Shown here: piece by piece, positions 25,706-34,029 of the stretch
Numbering within the stretch: the first letter of the stretch is position 1
Layout: each line of letters starts with the position of its first letter
NCBI RefSeq assembly: GCF_003429565.1
Contig: NZ_QUAK01000079.1
Location: 1 to 47,172, forward strand
Source: Streptomyces triticagri
GTDB lineage: Bacteria > Actinomycetota > Actinomycetes > Streptomycetales > Streptomycetaceae
Reading direction: 5' to 3'
DNA: 47,172 bases
Position numbers and translations under genes: made by a program
The notes under the pieces: model-generated
What the model was told of the DNA's origin: nothing
Seen by the model: the letters and a program-made list of their open reading frames with translations, nothing else
Databases searched by the model: none

Positions 25706-26497
25706 TTACGCCGTCGCGCCGTCCCCGCCCCCGTGCGTGATGCGGATCTTGGACTGGCCGTGCGGGAGCGCCTCCCAGTCGTCCATGAAGCGGGCCGTCA
25801 GGCCGTGCCGGTCGGCGAGTGCGGTGAGGGTCTCGGTGCGGTAGTAGAAGTCCTCGTGCAGTACGTGGTGTTCCTCGCCCTCGGTGCGGTCGAAGGTGAA
25901 GTCGAACCAGCCGCCGGGCGCAAGGACGCGGCCTATGTGCGCGAAGCACTCCTCGATCACCGACAGCGGCGAGTGCGAGAAGACACTGTGCGCGTGGACG
26001 ACGTCGAACGCACCGTCCGGCAGGAACTGCAGCCGCAGATCCCGCACCGGCGTCAGCGTCGGCAGCCGCTCCTGCAGGCCCTGGTCACGGAGCGTGTCCT
26101 GCGCTGCGAAGAGGATGTCGGGGGAGATGTCGACCCCGTAGTAGTGCCCCGGATCCAGGTACTCGATGAACCGCCAGCCCGCCCGCAGATTGCCGCAGCC
26201 GATCTCCAGGAGCCGGTGCTCGGGCCGGAGCCCGTGGCCGACCAGGTAGTCGAACTGCATCTCGCCGAGCGCCAGCCAGCGCTCCCGGCTGCGGCCGCCC
26301 ACGGCCAGGTCGGGGTCACGCCGGGTGTCCGAGCGCATCACCGCCCGGTAGTACGAGACGTGGTCCGGCGAGCGGTGCCGCAGCCAGGCGTCGCGGGCGG
26401 TGCGGCGCAGATGCCGCGGCACCCGGCCGGGGTTGCGCAGGGCGTACGTCACGCGGTGCGCGAACGAGGCGCGGTTGGCGGTGAGCTTCTCGGTCAT
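25706..26497 (-). CDS. Class I SAM-dependent methyltransferase
   Basis: This 263-residue protein has the SAM-binding motif HRLLEIGCGNLRAGWRF (motif I), YYGVDIS ending in the acidic motif II, and FDVVHAHSVFSHSP with VLAPGGWFDFTFD (motifs IV-V). The N-terminal 70 residues are rich in Arg and may bind a polar substrate. Its acceptor is unknown. The GGAG before the ATG is weak and rather distant. It is convergent with the CGNR gene and divergent from a sensor kinase gene. Confidence 0.85.
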   Translation of the reverse strand: MTEKLTANRASFAHRVTYALRNPGRVPRHLRRTARDAWLRHRSPDHVSYYRAVMRSDTRRDPDLAVGGRSRERWLALGEMQFDYLVGHGLRPEHRLLEIGCGNLRAGWRFIEYLDPGHYYGVDISPDILFAAQDTLRDQGLQERLPTLTPVRDLRLQFLPDGAFDVVHAHSVFSHSPLSVIEECFAHIGRVLAPGGWFDFTFDRTEGEEHHVLHEDFYYRTETLTALADRHGLTARFMDDWEALPHGQSKIRITHGGGDGATA

Positions 26498-26645
26498 GGC
26501 GGGCTCGATCTCCGTAGGGGCCGTGTCTCAGGGGCCGTGTGTCCAGAAGTCTCATGGCGCGGACGGCCCCGCACGTCCGGTGGCCGGCCTCTCCGGACGG
26601 CCCCGCCGGGTCATGCCGATCCAGGCCGATCGGATGATGTACGGC

Positions 26646-28040
26646 ATGGAGCGCGCTTGTATACGTGACGGAGCGGGAGCGGGTACGGGTACTGGAGCGG
26701 GAGACGCTGCCGGTACGCGGCCGCCGGCCGGCGATGAGCGAGGTGGCGAGGGCGACGTGGTGGTAGGGGACAGAGCCGCAGTACGGGACCGCACCGCATT
26801 CGACCCCGACGCGCGCTGGCTCACCGCGGCCCTCGACGCCGCCTTCGTCCTGCTCCTCGGCGGCGCCGTCGCCCGGCTCCTGACCCACGGCCCCGCGGAC
26901 GGCGCGCACACCGGCTGGGTCCTCGCCCTCTTCCTCCTCTTCGGCGCCGTCCACCTGCTCGGCCGCCTCACCGCCCCCGCGCCACGGGTCGGTGAACGCC
27001 CGACCACCCGCCACCTCTGCTGGCTCGCCGCGGTGCTCGGCCTCTGGCTCCTGCTCCTTGCGCTGGAACCGAGCGCCACCTGGTGCACCATGCCCGTCCT
27101 CTTCACCGGGCTGCACCGGCTGCCGGTGCGGATGGCGATGTCCCTCGCGGCCGGCCTGGTCCTGCTCGTCGTCGTGTCCGAGATACGGATCTCCACGGGT
27201 GAGTTCAACCCGAATCTGGTGATCGCCCCGGTGGCCCTCGCCGCGGTCGCCACGGCCGTACTCGTCCATCTGCGGCGCCTGACCGGCCGCCAGCGCGGAC
27301 TCATCGACGACCTGGTGCGCGCCCGCGGCGAACTGGCCGCCACCGAACGCCATGCCGGCATCCTCGCCGAGCGCCAGCGCCTCTCCGCGGAGGTCCACGA
27401 CATCCTTGCGCAGAGCCTGTCCAGCCAGCAGATGCTGCTGCAGGCCGCGGAACGGCACTGGCAGACCGACCCGGACACCGCGCACGCGCACGTCAGGGAC
27501 GCCGCCGCGACCGCGGACCGCGGGCTCGCCGAGGTCCGCAGGTTCGTCCGCGACCTCACCCCGCTCGACCTCGCCGACGACTCCCTCGTCCAGGCCCTGC
27601 GCGCGCTCGCCGAACGGGACGACGCGGGCCCCGGCCCGGCCGTCGAGTTCCGTCTGGACGCCGAGCCCGGCGTCGTGGGTACGCTGCCGGGACCGGTCGA
27701 GACGGCGCTGCTGCGGGTCACCCAGCAGGCGCTGGCCAATGCGCGGGAGCATGCCGGGGCGGCCCGCGCCGTCGTCACCCTGACCTGCCTGGAGGACCGG
27801 ACCACCGTGGACATCGCCGACGACGGACGCGGATTCGACCTCGCCAGGCCGGTCCGCCGCGGCCGCGCGGCGGGCCGCGGGCACGGACTGCGCGGCATGC
27901 GGACCCGGGCCCGGCAGGCGGGCGGCACCCTCACGGTCGACTCGGCGCCGGGCGAGGGGACGGTGGTGTCGATGTCGGTGCCGTACGGCGCCGGGTCCGC
28001 CGGATCCGCCGCAGGCGTCGTCGGGGGAGGACTGAAGTGA
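26646..28040 (+). CDS. Sensor histidine kinase, NarL-partner (HisKA_3) type
   Basis: From ATG 26646 the protein is 464 residues, but the start is unsure: ATG 26634 and GTG 26757 are in frame, and the first 40 residues are low-complexity Gly/Ala. Five or six membrane segments span roughly residues 60-200. The HisKA_3 domain carries the phospho-His in RQRLSAEVHDILAQSL, and the ATPase domain has TQQALANAREHAGA, IADDGRGFDLARP and GHGLRGMRTRARQAGG. The response regulator gene overlaps its stop (GTGA). The signal is unknown. Confidence 0.87.
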   Translation: MERACIRDGAGAGTGTGAGDAAGTRPPAGDERGGEGDVVVGDRAAVRDRTAFDPDARWLTAALDAAFVLLLGGAVARLLTHGPADGAHTGWVLALFLLFGAVHLLGRLTAPAPRVGERPTTRHLCWLAAVLGLWLLLLALEPSATWCTMPVLFTGLHRLPVRMAMSLAAGLVLLVVVSEIRISTGEFNPNLVIAPVALAAVATAVLVHLRRLTGRQRGLIDDLVRARGELAATERHAGILAERQRLSAEVHDILAQSLSSQQMLLQAAERHWQTDPDTAHAHVRDAAATADRGLAEVRRFVRDLTPLDLADDSLVQALRALAERDDAGPGPAVEFRLDAEPGVVGTLPGPVETALLRVTQQALANAREHAGAARAVVTLTCLEDRTTVDIADDGRGFDLARPVRRGRAAGRGHGLRGMRTRARQAGGTLTVDSAPGEGTVVSMSVPYGAGSAGSAAGVVGGGLK

Positions 28041-28681
28041 CCGCCGTACGCGTACTGCTCTGTGACGACCACGCCGTCGTACGGGCCGGGCTGCGCGCGC
28101 TGCTCGCCAGCACCGAGGGCATCGAGGTCGTCGGCGAGGCCGGCAGCGGCGAGGAGGCCCTCGACATGGCCGCGGCGCTGCGGCCGGACGTGGTGCTCAT
28201 GGATCTGCAGCTGGGCACCGGCATGGACGGTGTCACCGCCACCCGCCGGCTGACCTCGTCCGACGCGTCGCCCGCCGGCGATCCGCCGCCGCAGGTCCTC
28301 GTCCTCACCATGTTCGACACCGACGCCGACATCGAGCGCGCCGTCGCCGCGGGCGCCACCGGCTACCTCCTCAAGGCCGAGCCGCCGGAGCGCCTCTTCG
28401 CGGCCGTACGGGACGCGGCCTCGGGCCGTACCGCGCTGTCCGGATCGGTGGCCGATCGCGTGGTCTCGCGGCTGCGCGCCCCCGGACCCGCGCTCACTCC
28501 GCGCGAGCGCGAGATCCTCGCCCGTCTCGCCGAGGGGCTCGGCAACCGCGAGATCGCCCGCGCCCTGTTCCTCAGCGAGGGCACGGTCAAGACCCATCTC
28601 GGCCGCGTCTACGCCAAGTTGGGCGTGCACACCCGCTCGGGCGCGGTGGCGGCAGCGGCCCGCCACCGCCTGCTGCCGTAG
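28037..28681 (+). CDS. NarL/LuxR-type response regulator
   Basis: A 214-residue regulator with receiver residues Asp10/Asp11, phospho-Asp56 in VVLMDLQLGTG and Lys in YLLKAEPP, then a LuxR DNA-binding domain (LTPREREILARLAEG, NREIARALFLSEGTVKTHL). GTG 28037 overlaps the kinase stop, so the pair is translationally coupled. It ends nine bases before the convergent phosphatase gene, leaving no room for a separate terminator. Confidence 0.93.
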   Translation: MTAVRVLLCDDHAVVRAGLRALLASTEGIEVVGEAGSGEEALDMAAALRPDVVLMDLQLGTGMDGVTATRRLTSSDASPAGDPPPQVLVLTMFDTDADIERAVAAGATGYLLKAEPPERLFAAVRDAASGRTALSGSVADRVVSRLRAPGPALTPREREILARLAEGLGNREIARALFLSEGTVKTHLGRVYAKLGVHTRSGAVAAAARHRLLP

Positions 28682-28690
28682 GCCGGTGTC

Positions 28691-29374
28691 CTAGATGCCG
28701 GGGGCCCGCAGCTCGGGCGGAAAGCCGGTCCAGCGGAGCTCGGCGGGCAGGTGCGCCATGTCGTTGAGGGTGAGGACGCCGGCCGGGCGGTCGGGTGCGT
28801 AACGGATCACCGTGAGCGCGGCGTTGCAGAGATTCAGGCCGAGCCAGCGCCAGTCGGGCGCGCACATGGCGTCCCGTACGAGCCAGGCGGCGAGGAAGTT
28901 GTGGGTGACGAGCAGCTCGTGGCGGTCGGTGTCGCCCGCCACCGGACCGGTGAACAGGTCGAGAGCGCTGCGGGCGAGGCCGGGGCCCCGTTCCCTTTCC
29001 TCCTCCGTGGTGCCGGCGATGAAGCGGAGGAACAAGTCGGCGGACTGCGGGGGCAGTTCGGACCGCTCGGGGAGGTGCGGGACGTAGTCGCCGGCCGCCT
29101 CCGATTCGTGTACGGGCACGGTGGCGGTCCGGGCCGCCACCGCCCGGGCGGCGGTCTGGCGGGCCCGGGGCAGTGGTCCGTGATGGACGGCCGTGAGCGG
29201 CACGTCCCGCAGCCGCTCCCCGAGGAGTTCGGCCTGGCGGCGGCCGAGCGCGGTCAGCCCGTTCCCGTCCGGCTCGGCCTCGCCGTGCCGGACGACGTAG
29301 AGATAGCGGTCCGCCATGCCCCTGACCGTGTCCGAATCCGTACGCGTATCTGCATCTGAATCCGTGCCCGGCAT
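28691..29374 (-). CDS. Histidine phosphatase superfamily protein
   Basis: The catalytic motif is YVVRHGEAEPDG, with the phospho-His in RHGE; a second His in LLVTHNFLAAWLVRD completes the pocket, as in the phosphoglycerate-mutase-like family. From ATG 29374 the protein is 227 residues and its start overlaps the M20 gene stop (ATGA), which favours this start; ATG 29317, just before ADRYLYVVRHGE, is the alternative. The substrate is unknown. It is probably co-transcribed with the M20 amidohydrolase. Confidence 0.87.
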   Translation of the reverse strand: MPGTDSDADTRTDSDTVRGMADRYLYVVRHGEAEPDGNGLTALGRRQAELLGERLRDVPLTAVHHGPLPRARQTAARAVAARTATVPVHESEAAGDYVPHLPERSELPPQSADLFLRFIAGTTEEERERGPGLARSALDLFTGPVAGDTDRHELLVTHNFLAAWLVRDAMCAPDWRWLGLNLCNAALTVIRYAPDRPAGVLTLNDMAHLPAELRWTGFPPELRAPGI

Positions 29375-30633
29375 CAGGGTCGGAGACCCGCGAGGCAGTG
29401 CGTCGCCGCGATCACCAGCGCCTCCACCCCCGTACTGAGCGTCGGCTCGACGACCGGGGCGAAGAACGGCGAGTGATTGCCGGGCAGTTGGTCCGCGCGC
29501 CCCTCCAGAAAAGCGGTGATGGTGGGCTCCGCCTCGAGCCCGCCCCAGAACCAGAAGACGGTCGGCACCTGCAGCTCGTCGCCGAACACCCCCACGTCCT
29601 CACTGGCGTTGACCGGCGGGAGCGGTTGGATACGGGTCTCGCCGAAGTGCTCGGTCAGCGCGGCGATCACGGACCCGGTGGCCTCGGGCTCGCTCACCAG
29701 CGCGGGTGTGGCCCCGTGCCACCGGACGTCCGGCTCCCGCTCGGCCCCGCTGGCCGCCGCCTCCGCGCGCACGATCCGCTCGATCGCGGCGCGCACCAGA
29801 TCGCGCGTCCGCGGTGTGTACGAACGGATGTTGATCCCGAGCTCCGCCGTGTCCGGGATGATGTTGTCCTTCGTGCCCGCCTGCAGCCGGCCCACCGTCA
29901 CCACGGCGGCCTCGGACGGCGGGACCTCGCGGGCGACGACGCCCTGCAACCGGGTGACGACATTCGCCGCCATCAGTACGGGGTCGACGGTCGACTCGGG
30001 CCGTGACCCGTGGCCGCCGCGGCCGTACAGGGTGACCTCGAGCGAGTCCGCGGCCGCCATCACCGGGCCCTTGCCGTATGCGACGAAGCCCGCGGGCAGC
30101 GGCCCCACATGCTGGCCGAGCACGATCTCCGGCTTCTCGAAGCGCTCGAAGAGCCCGTCGTCGATCATGCCCCGCGCCCCCACGCCGAGCTCCTCCGCCG
30201 GCTGGAACACCAGGAGCAGCGTCCCCGCCCAGGCCTCCCGCGCCCGCGCGAACAGCGTCGCCGCCCCGACCAGACAGGCCGCGTGCATGTCGTGCCCGCA
30301 CGCATGCATCACGGGCACCTCGCGGCCGTCCTGGTCCGTGGCCCGCGCCGTGCTCGCGTACGGCAGCCCCGTCTTCTCCTCCACCGGCAGCGCGTCGAAA
30401 TCGGCGCGGAGCATCACGACCGGACCGGTGCCGTTGCGCAGCACGCCGACCACGCCCGTCCCGCCGACGCCCTCCGCGACCTCGTCGCACCCGGCGTCGC
30501 GCAGCCGCCCGGCGAGCAGGCCCGCGGTCCGCGTCTCCTGCAGCGACAGCTCGGGGTGCCGGTGCAGATCGCGGTAGAACTCGCCCAGCTCGTCCCGCAG
30601 TTCGTCGAGTCCCGCGATCACCGACTGCGCCAT
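29374..30633 (-). CDS. M20 family amidohydrolase (N-acyl amino acid / hippurate hydrolase type)
   Basis: A 419-residue cytosolic metallohydrolase of the M20D group. HRHPELSLQETRTAG is the typical start, and metal-binding residues lie in MHACGHDMHAACLVGAA (His, Asp, His) and FQPAEELGVGARGM (catalytic Glu-Glu). A dimerisation lid follows (YGRGGHGSRPESTVDPV). Such enzymes remove acyl groups from amino acids or split amide conjugates. It precedes the histidine phosphatase gene, overlapping by one base, and lies downstream of the MFS gene on the same strand. Confidence 0.9.
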   Translation of the reverse strand: MAQSVIAGLDELRDELGEFYRDLHRHPELSLQETRTAGLLAGRLRDAGCDEVAEGVGGTGVVGVLRNGTGPVVMLRADFDALPVEEKTGLPYASTARATDQDGREVPVMHACGHDMHAACLVGAATLFARAREAWAGTLLLVFQPAEELGVGARGMIDDGLFERFEKPEIVLGQHVGPLPAGFVAYGKGPVMAAADSLEVTLYGRGGHGSRPESTVDPVLMAANVVTRLQGVVAREVPPSEAAVVTVGRLQAGTKDNIIPDTAELGINIRSYTPRTRDLVRAAIERIVRAEAAASGAEREPDVRWHGATPALVSEPEATGSVIAALTEHFGETRIQPLPPVNASEDVGVFGDELQVPTVFWFWGGLEAEPTITAFLEGRADQLPGNHSPFFAPVVEPTLSTGVEALVIAATHCLAGLRP

Positions 30634-30699
30634 CGGCCTGCCCTTTCGTGGTGCCGTCCCGGCCCGCCCCTGCTCCGATCATGGTCCGGTGCGGGCACT

Positions 30700-32226
30700 C
30701 TATCCCCGGGGTACGACAGTGCCGCGGGACCGCCGTACGCCCGGCGACCGCCCTGCGCCGGGAGACCGCCCTGCGCCGGGAGACCGCCCTGCGCCGGGAG
30801 ACCGCAGCACGGCCGCCGCGAGCAGGATCCCGGCCGCGACCAGTCCCGCCGCGCACCGGAACGCCAGCTGATAGCCACCGGTGAGCGCGGCGGCCTCACC
30901 CGTACCGCCCGCGAGCAGCGCGTCCGTACGGGCGACCGCGAGGGTGCTGAGCACCGCGAGGCCGAAGGCGCCGCCGACCTGCTGCGTGGTGTTGAACATC
31001 CCGGAGGCGAGCCCCGAGTCCTCGGGAGTCGCCGTGGACATCGCGAGCGTGGCCAGGGCCGGCATCGCCAGGCCGAAGCCGACACCGAGCGACACCAGTG
31101 CGGGCAGTACGTCCACCGGGTAGCTCCCGCCGGCCGGCACCCGGCCGAGCGCGGCGAGCCCCGCGGAGATCAGGGCGAGCCCCGGAAGCAGTACGGCCCG
31201 TGGCCCGAAGCGGGCGATGAGCCGGGGCGCGCCGCCGAGCGAGAGCGCACCGATCGCGAGGGAGACCGGGAAGACGCCGAGCCCGGTGCGCAGTTCGTCG
31301 AAGCCCAGCACCCGCTGCAGATACAGCACGCACAGGAACTGGAAGCTGAACATCGCCGCCACCAGCAGCACCTGCACACCGAGCGCCCCCGTCACATTGC
31401 GCGCCCGGAACACCCGCAGCGGCACCAGCGGCCGGGCCGCGGTGGCCTGTCGTACGACGAACGCGAGGAGCAGGGCGAGCGCGACGCCGCCGAAGCCGAG
31501 GGTGTGGGCGGAGCCCCAGCCGTGGCTCGCGGTCTCGACGATCGCGTAGACCCCGAGCATCAGCGCGGACGTGACGAGCAGAGCGCCCGGGGCGTCCGTC
31601 CCCTTCGACAGACCGACACCGGTCTCGGAGGTCAGGACGCGGGCGGCGAGGAGGACCGCCAGGACGCCGATCGGGACGTTGACGAAGAAGATCCAGTGCC
31701 AGCCGGCGGCCTGGGTCAGCGCGCCGCCCGCGAGCAGCCCGAGCGAGCCTCCTGCGGACTGGACGAAGCTGTAGACGCCGATGGCCTTCGCCTGTTCCCG
31801 CGGCTGCGGGAAGAGGGTCACCACCATGCCGAGGGTGACGGCGGAGGTCACCGCGCCGCCGGCGCCCTGGACGAACCGTGCGGCGAGCAGCGTCGCCGGG
31901 TCCTGGGCGAGCCCGCAGAGCAGCGAGGCGACGGTGAAGAGGGTGAGCCCGGCGACGAAGACGCGCTTGCGTCCGATCAGGTCGCCGAAGCGTCCGGCGA
32001 GCAGCAGCAGCCCGCCGAAGGGGACGAGGTAGGCGTTGACGACCCAGGCCAGGTCGGATGCCGAGAACCCCAGGTCGGCCTGGATGGACGGCAGGGCCAC
32101 GCTGACGATCGTCCCGTCGAGGATGACCATCAGCTGTCCGGAGCAGAGCACGGCCAGGGCGAATCCACGGGATCCGTGCGCGGGTGGGGAGGGGGTGAGC
32201 GGTCGACCGGTCGCAGGGTTGGGCAT
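30700..32226 (-). CDS. MFS exporter, DHA2 (14-TM, EmrB/QacA) family
   Basis: From ATG 32226 (AGAAGGAAG upstream) the protein is 508 residues with about 14 membrane segments. SGQLMVILDGTIVSVALPSI is the DHA2 motif D1 in the first helix, AGRFGDLIGRKRVFVAG is motif A, and GPILGG-like LGLLAGGALTQAAGWHW is motif C. It should export drugs or metabolites by proton antiport. The C-terminal tail is an in-frame RSPGAG repeat. It is divergent from an HxlR regulator with an inverted repeat between them, so it is probably repressed by that protein. Confidence 0.9.
   Translation of the reverse strand: MPNPATGRPLTPSPPAHGSRGFALAVLCSGQLMVILDGTIVSVALPSIQADLGFSASDLAWVVNAYLVPFGGLLLLAGRFGDLIGRKRVFVAGLTLFTVASLLCGLAQDPATLLAARFVQGAGGAVTSAVTLGMVVTLFPQPREQAKAIGVYSFVQSAGGSLGLLAGGALTQAAGWHWIFFVNVPIGVLAVLLAARVLTSETGVGLSKGTDAPGALLVTSALMLGVYAIVETASHGWGSAHTLGFGGVALALLLAFVVRQATAARPLVPLRVFRARNVTGALGVQVLLVAAMFSFQFLCVLYLQRVLGFDELRTGLGVFPVSLAIGALSLGGAPRLIARFGPRAVLLPGLALISAGLAALGRVPAGGSYPVDVLPALVSLGVGFGLAMPALATLAMSTATPEDSGLASGMFNTTQQVGGAFGLAVLSTLAVARTDALLAGGTGEAAALTGGYQLAFRCAAGLVAAGILLAAAVLRSPGAGRSPGAGRSPGAGRSPGVRRSRGTVVPRG
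30747..30800. repeat. Three perfect 18-bp tandem repeats in the MFS gene tail
   Basis: ACCGCCCTGCGCCGGGAG occurs three times without change at 30747-30800. On the minus strand it encodes the hexapeptide RSPGAG repeated at the C-terminus of the exporter. The unit is six codons, so copy number can change without a frameshift. Confidence 0.9.
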
Positions 32227-32259
32227 GAGGGGCTTCCTTCTCGCCATGGGGCACGACTT

Positions 32260-32283
32260 GTTACAGGCGCCATGCTCTGTAAC
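32260..32283. promoter_or_regulatory. Operator-like inverted repeat between MFS and HxlR genes
   Basis: GTTACAG (32260-32266) and CTGTAAC (32277-32283) are perfect inverse arms separated by ten bases, in the 86-base divergent gap. Centre-to-centre spacing of 17 bases suits a dimeric winged-helix regulator such as HxlR. Confidence 0.7.
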
Positions 32284-32312
32284 CATCGACGGCAGCGGAA
32301 GGAGGCACTTTC

Positions 32313-32807
32313 ATGTCACGCAGTCACACGGATGTGTCCGACCAGGTCAGCGGCCGGGTCAGCGGTCGGACGTCCGGCCAGGTCAGCGGCCAGGCGTCCG
32401 ACGAGGTCATGGATCGGGTGTCCGACCGGTTCGCGCACGAGGCGTGTCCGCTCACCGAGGTGCTCGACCGCGTCGCGGGGAAGTGGAGCATCGGGATCAT
32501 CGTCGCGGCCGCGCAGGGGCCGATCCGCTTCACGGAGCTGGAACGCACGATCGCGGGCATCAGCCGCCGCATGCTGACTCTCAACCTGCGCCGGCTCGAG
32601 CGCGACGGCCTGCTGGTCCGCACCGTGTATCCCACGGTCCCGCCCAAGGTCGAGTACAGCCTTACGCCGATGGCCCATGAACTGCACGCGACCCTCTCGG
32701 GCCTGGTCGGCTGGGCGGAACGCCACCGCGCTGCGATCACGGAGGCCCGGGCGAGGTACGACGAGGCGGTCGGGGGCGGGGTCGGGGTCGGGACGACGGC
32801 ACCCTGA
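32313..32807 (+). CDS. HxlR-type winged-helix regulator
   Basis: A 164-residue regulator. Residues 1-40 are a repetitive Val-Ser-Gly/Gln/Arg tail encoded by degenerate tandem repeats. The HxlR domain then starts at CPLTEVLDRVAGKWSIGII and continues RFTELERTIAGISRRMLTLNLRRLE (helices 2-4; quoted RFTELERTIAGI and SRRMLTLNLRRLERDG) with the wing YPTVPPKVEYSLT. The Cys at the domain start is the one that senses aldehydes or oxidants in some HxlR proteins. AAGGAGG precedes ATG 32313. It probably controls the divergent MFS exporter and itself. Confidence 0.9.
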   Translation: MSRSHTDVSDQVSGRVSGRTSGQVSGQASDEVMDRVSDRFAHEACPLTEVLDRVAGKWSIGIIVAAAQGPIRFTELERTIAGISRRMLTLNLRRLERDGLLVRTVYPTVPPKVEYSLTPMAHELHATLSGLVGWAERHRAAITEARARYDEAVGGGVGVGTTAP

Positions 32808-32844
32808 GTCCGGGCTCGGCCGCCCCGCTGCCTGCACCCGCCCT

Positions 32845-33705
32845 TCACCGGGGCAGGTAGGACGTGGCCAGGGCGGAGATGGTGGTTTCGTCGGGGAGGT
32901 GGGGGTGGCCGGTCAGGGTGGACGGGTTCAGGTGGTGTGCGCTGGGGGTCATGGCGATCAGGTCGGCCGCCTGCTGAGGGGTGAGGGGAGTGGTGTACTC
33001 GATGTGCCGGGTGTCGACGGGAGTGAAGTAGGGGCCCAGGCTCCGGGCGAGACGCTGTTCCTTGCCGGGTTCGACGGACACCATCTCGGGTACGTGGGCG
33101 CGTAGTTCGGCCAGGTGCCGGTCGGTGGGGCGTACGACGATCAGCCGGCCGGACGCGCGCAGGATGCGATGGAACTCGGCCGGGTTGCGCGGTGCGAACA
33201 CATCGAGGACGACGTCCACGGACCGGTCGTCCAGCGGGAACGGACGGTACACGTCCCAACTCGCCGCGGCCGCCCGCTCATGCGCCCGCGCCGCCGAACG
33301 CAGCGCCCGCACGGAGGTGTCCAGGCCCAGACCGCGGGCGCCGGGCAGCTGTTCGAGTACCCCGCGCAGGTAGTGGCCCGTACCGCAACCGACCTCCACG
33401 ACCGCGCCGCCGTCACCGGCCGGCGCATCGGCCGCGAGCCGCACCGACTCCCGCCGTACGGGCTCGTACCTGCCGGTGGCCAGCACTCTCGCCCGTGCCG
33501 CCACCATCGCCGCGTCGTCACCGCTCGTCGCGCGTGCGCCCGTCAGGAGACTCACGTACCCCTGCCGCGCGATGTCGTACGTATGCCCCGCCGGGCAGCG
33601 CAGCGCGCCGCGGACGGGGCGCAATCGGGCGCGGCACACGGGGCAGTGCAGTGCGTCCAGGAAGGACGCGAGGGCAGGGGAAAGCGACGGCGATGCAGCA
33701 CACAT
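32845..33705 (-). CDS. 23S rRNA (guanine-N1)-methyltransferase, RlmA family
   Basis: A 286-residue enzyme. An N-terminal zinc finger (Cys21, Cys24, Cys37, His41 in CPVC...CPAGH) is followed by QGYVSLLTG, the family signature, and a Rossmann domain with VVEVGCGTGHYL near residue 101. RlmA methylates G745 of 23S rRNA in Gram-negatives and RlmAII/TlrB G748 in Gram-positives and tylosin producers, where it adds macrolide resistance. AGGAG precedes ATG 33705. A 150-base leader with a tiny leaderless ORF and competing hairpins precedes it, hinting at ribosome-mediated attenuation. Confidence 0.88.
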   Translation of the reverse strand: MCAASPSLSPALASFLDALHCPVCRARLRPVRGALRCPAGHTYDIARQGYVSLLTGARATSGDDAAMVAARARVLATGRYEPVRRESVRLAADAPAGDGGAVVEVGCGTGHYLRGVLEQLPGARGLGLDTSVRALRSAARAHERAAAASWDVYRPFPLDDRSVDVVLDVFAPRNPAEFHRILRASGRLIVVRPTDRHLAELRAHVPEMVSVEPGKEQRLARSLGPYFTPVDTRHIEYTTPLTPQQAADLIAMTPSAHHLNPSTLTGHPHLPDETTISALATSYLPR

Positions 33706-33719
33706 GAGGCACTCCTGGC

Positions 33720-33814
33720 CACGGTGAGGGAAGGGGACCGTGCCTGCACGCCCGACGATTCACCGACGCTCAACAGGCACACCGAGGAGGGCGACGCCAC
33801 CCGGCACCGCCCTC
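33720..33814 (-). promoter_or_regulatory. Leader hairpins before the rRNA methyltransferase
   Basis: Three stems lie between the tiny leader ORF and the methyltransferase ribosome site (33712-33716): 33808-33814 with 33787-33793 (CGCCCTC/GAGGGCG), 33774-33780 with 33740-33746 (CAGGCAC/GTGCCTG), and 33737-33742 with 33720-33725 (ACCGTG/CACGGT). The last two share bases 33740-33742, so they cannot form together. Such mutually exclusive stems are typical of attenuators. The 324-base gap to the GNAT gene holds no other gene I can support; a GTACG/CGTAC dyad lies at 33937-33953. Confidence 0.4.
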
Positions 33815-33826
33815 GACCCTTCGCGC

Positions 33827-33856
33827 TCACACGTCCTGAAAGTGCGGACTCCTCAT
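33827..33856 (-). CDS. Putative leaderless leader peptide (9 aa) upstream of the rRNA methyltransferase
   Basis: A ten-codon frame, MRSPHFQDV plus TGA, lies 121 bases before the methyltransferase start on the same strand. TACGAT (minus strand, 33863-33868) ends six bases before its ATG, the spacing seen at leaderless starts, so a transcript beginning at this ATG is plausible. No good -35 is visible. If real, ribosomes stalled by a drug on this ORF could shift the downstream hairpins. Confidence 0.4.
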   Translation of the reverse strand: MRSPHFQDV

Positions 33857-34029
33857 ACCTGCATCGTACGGCGACGAGGACTCCGGGATCGGGCCCGCGG
33901 CACACTCCTCGTCGTAGCGCGAAGAGGGCCCTTCCTGTACGGCTACTTCGTACGGCACAGGGGCTGAGCGGGCCGGCGGGGGCGGGAAACTCGATGGTGC
34001 GGGTGCCGGCACCGTGCTGGAGTCGGGGG

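Noticed and set aside
30700..30860. Tandem 18-bp repeats as a possible CRISPR array
   Set aside because: Copies are contiguous with no spacers and are in-frame coding repeats; no cas genes are present.
33870..34029. tRNA or other structured RNA gene in the gap beside the GNAT gene
   Set aside because: No T-loop consensus or cloverleaf could be read; only short dyads such as GTACG/CGTAC are present.
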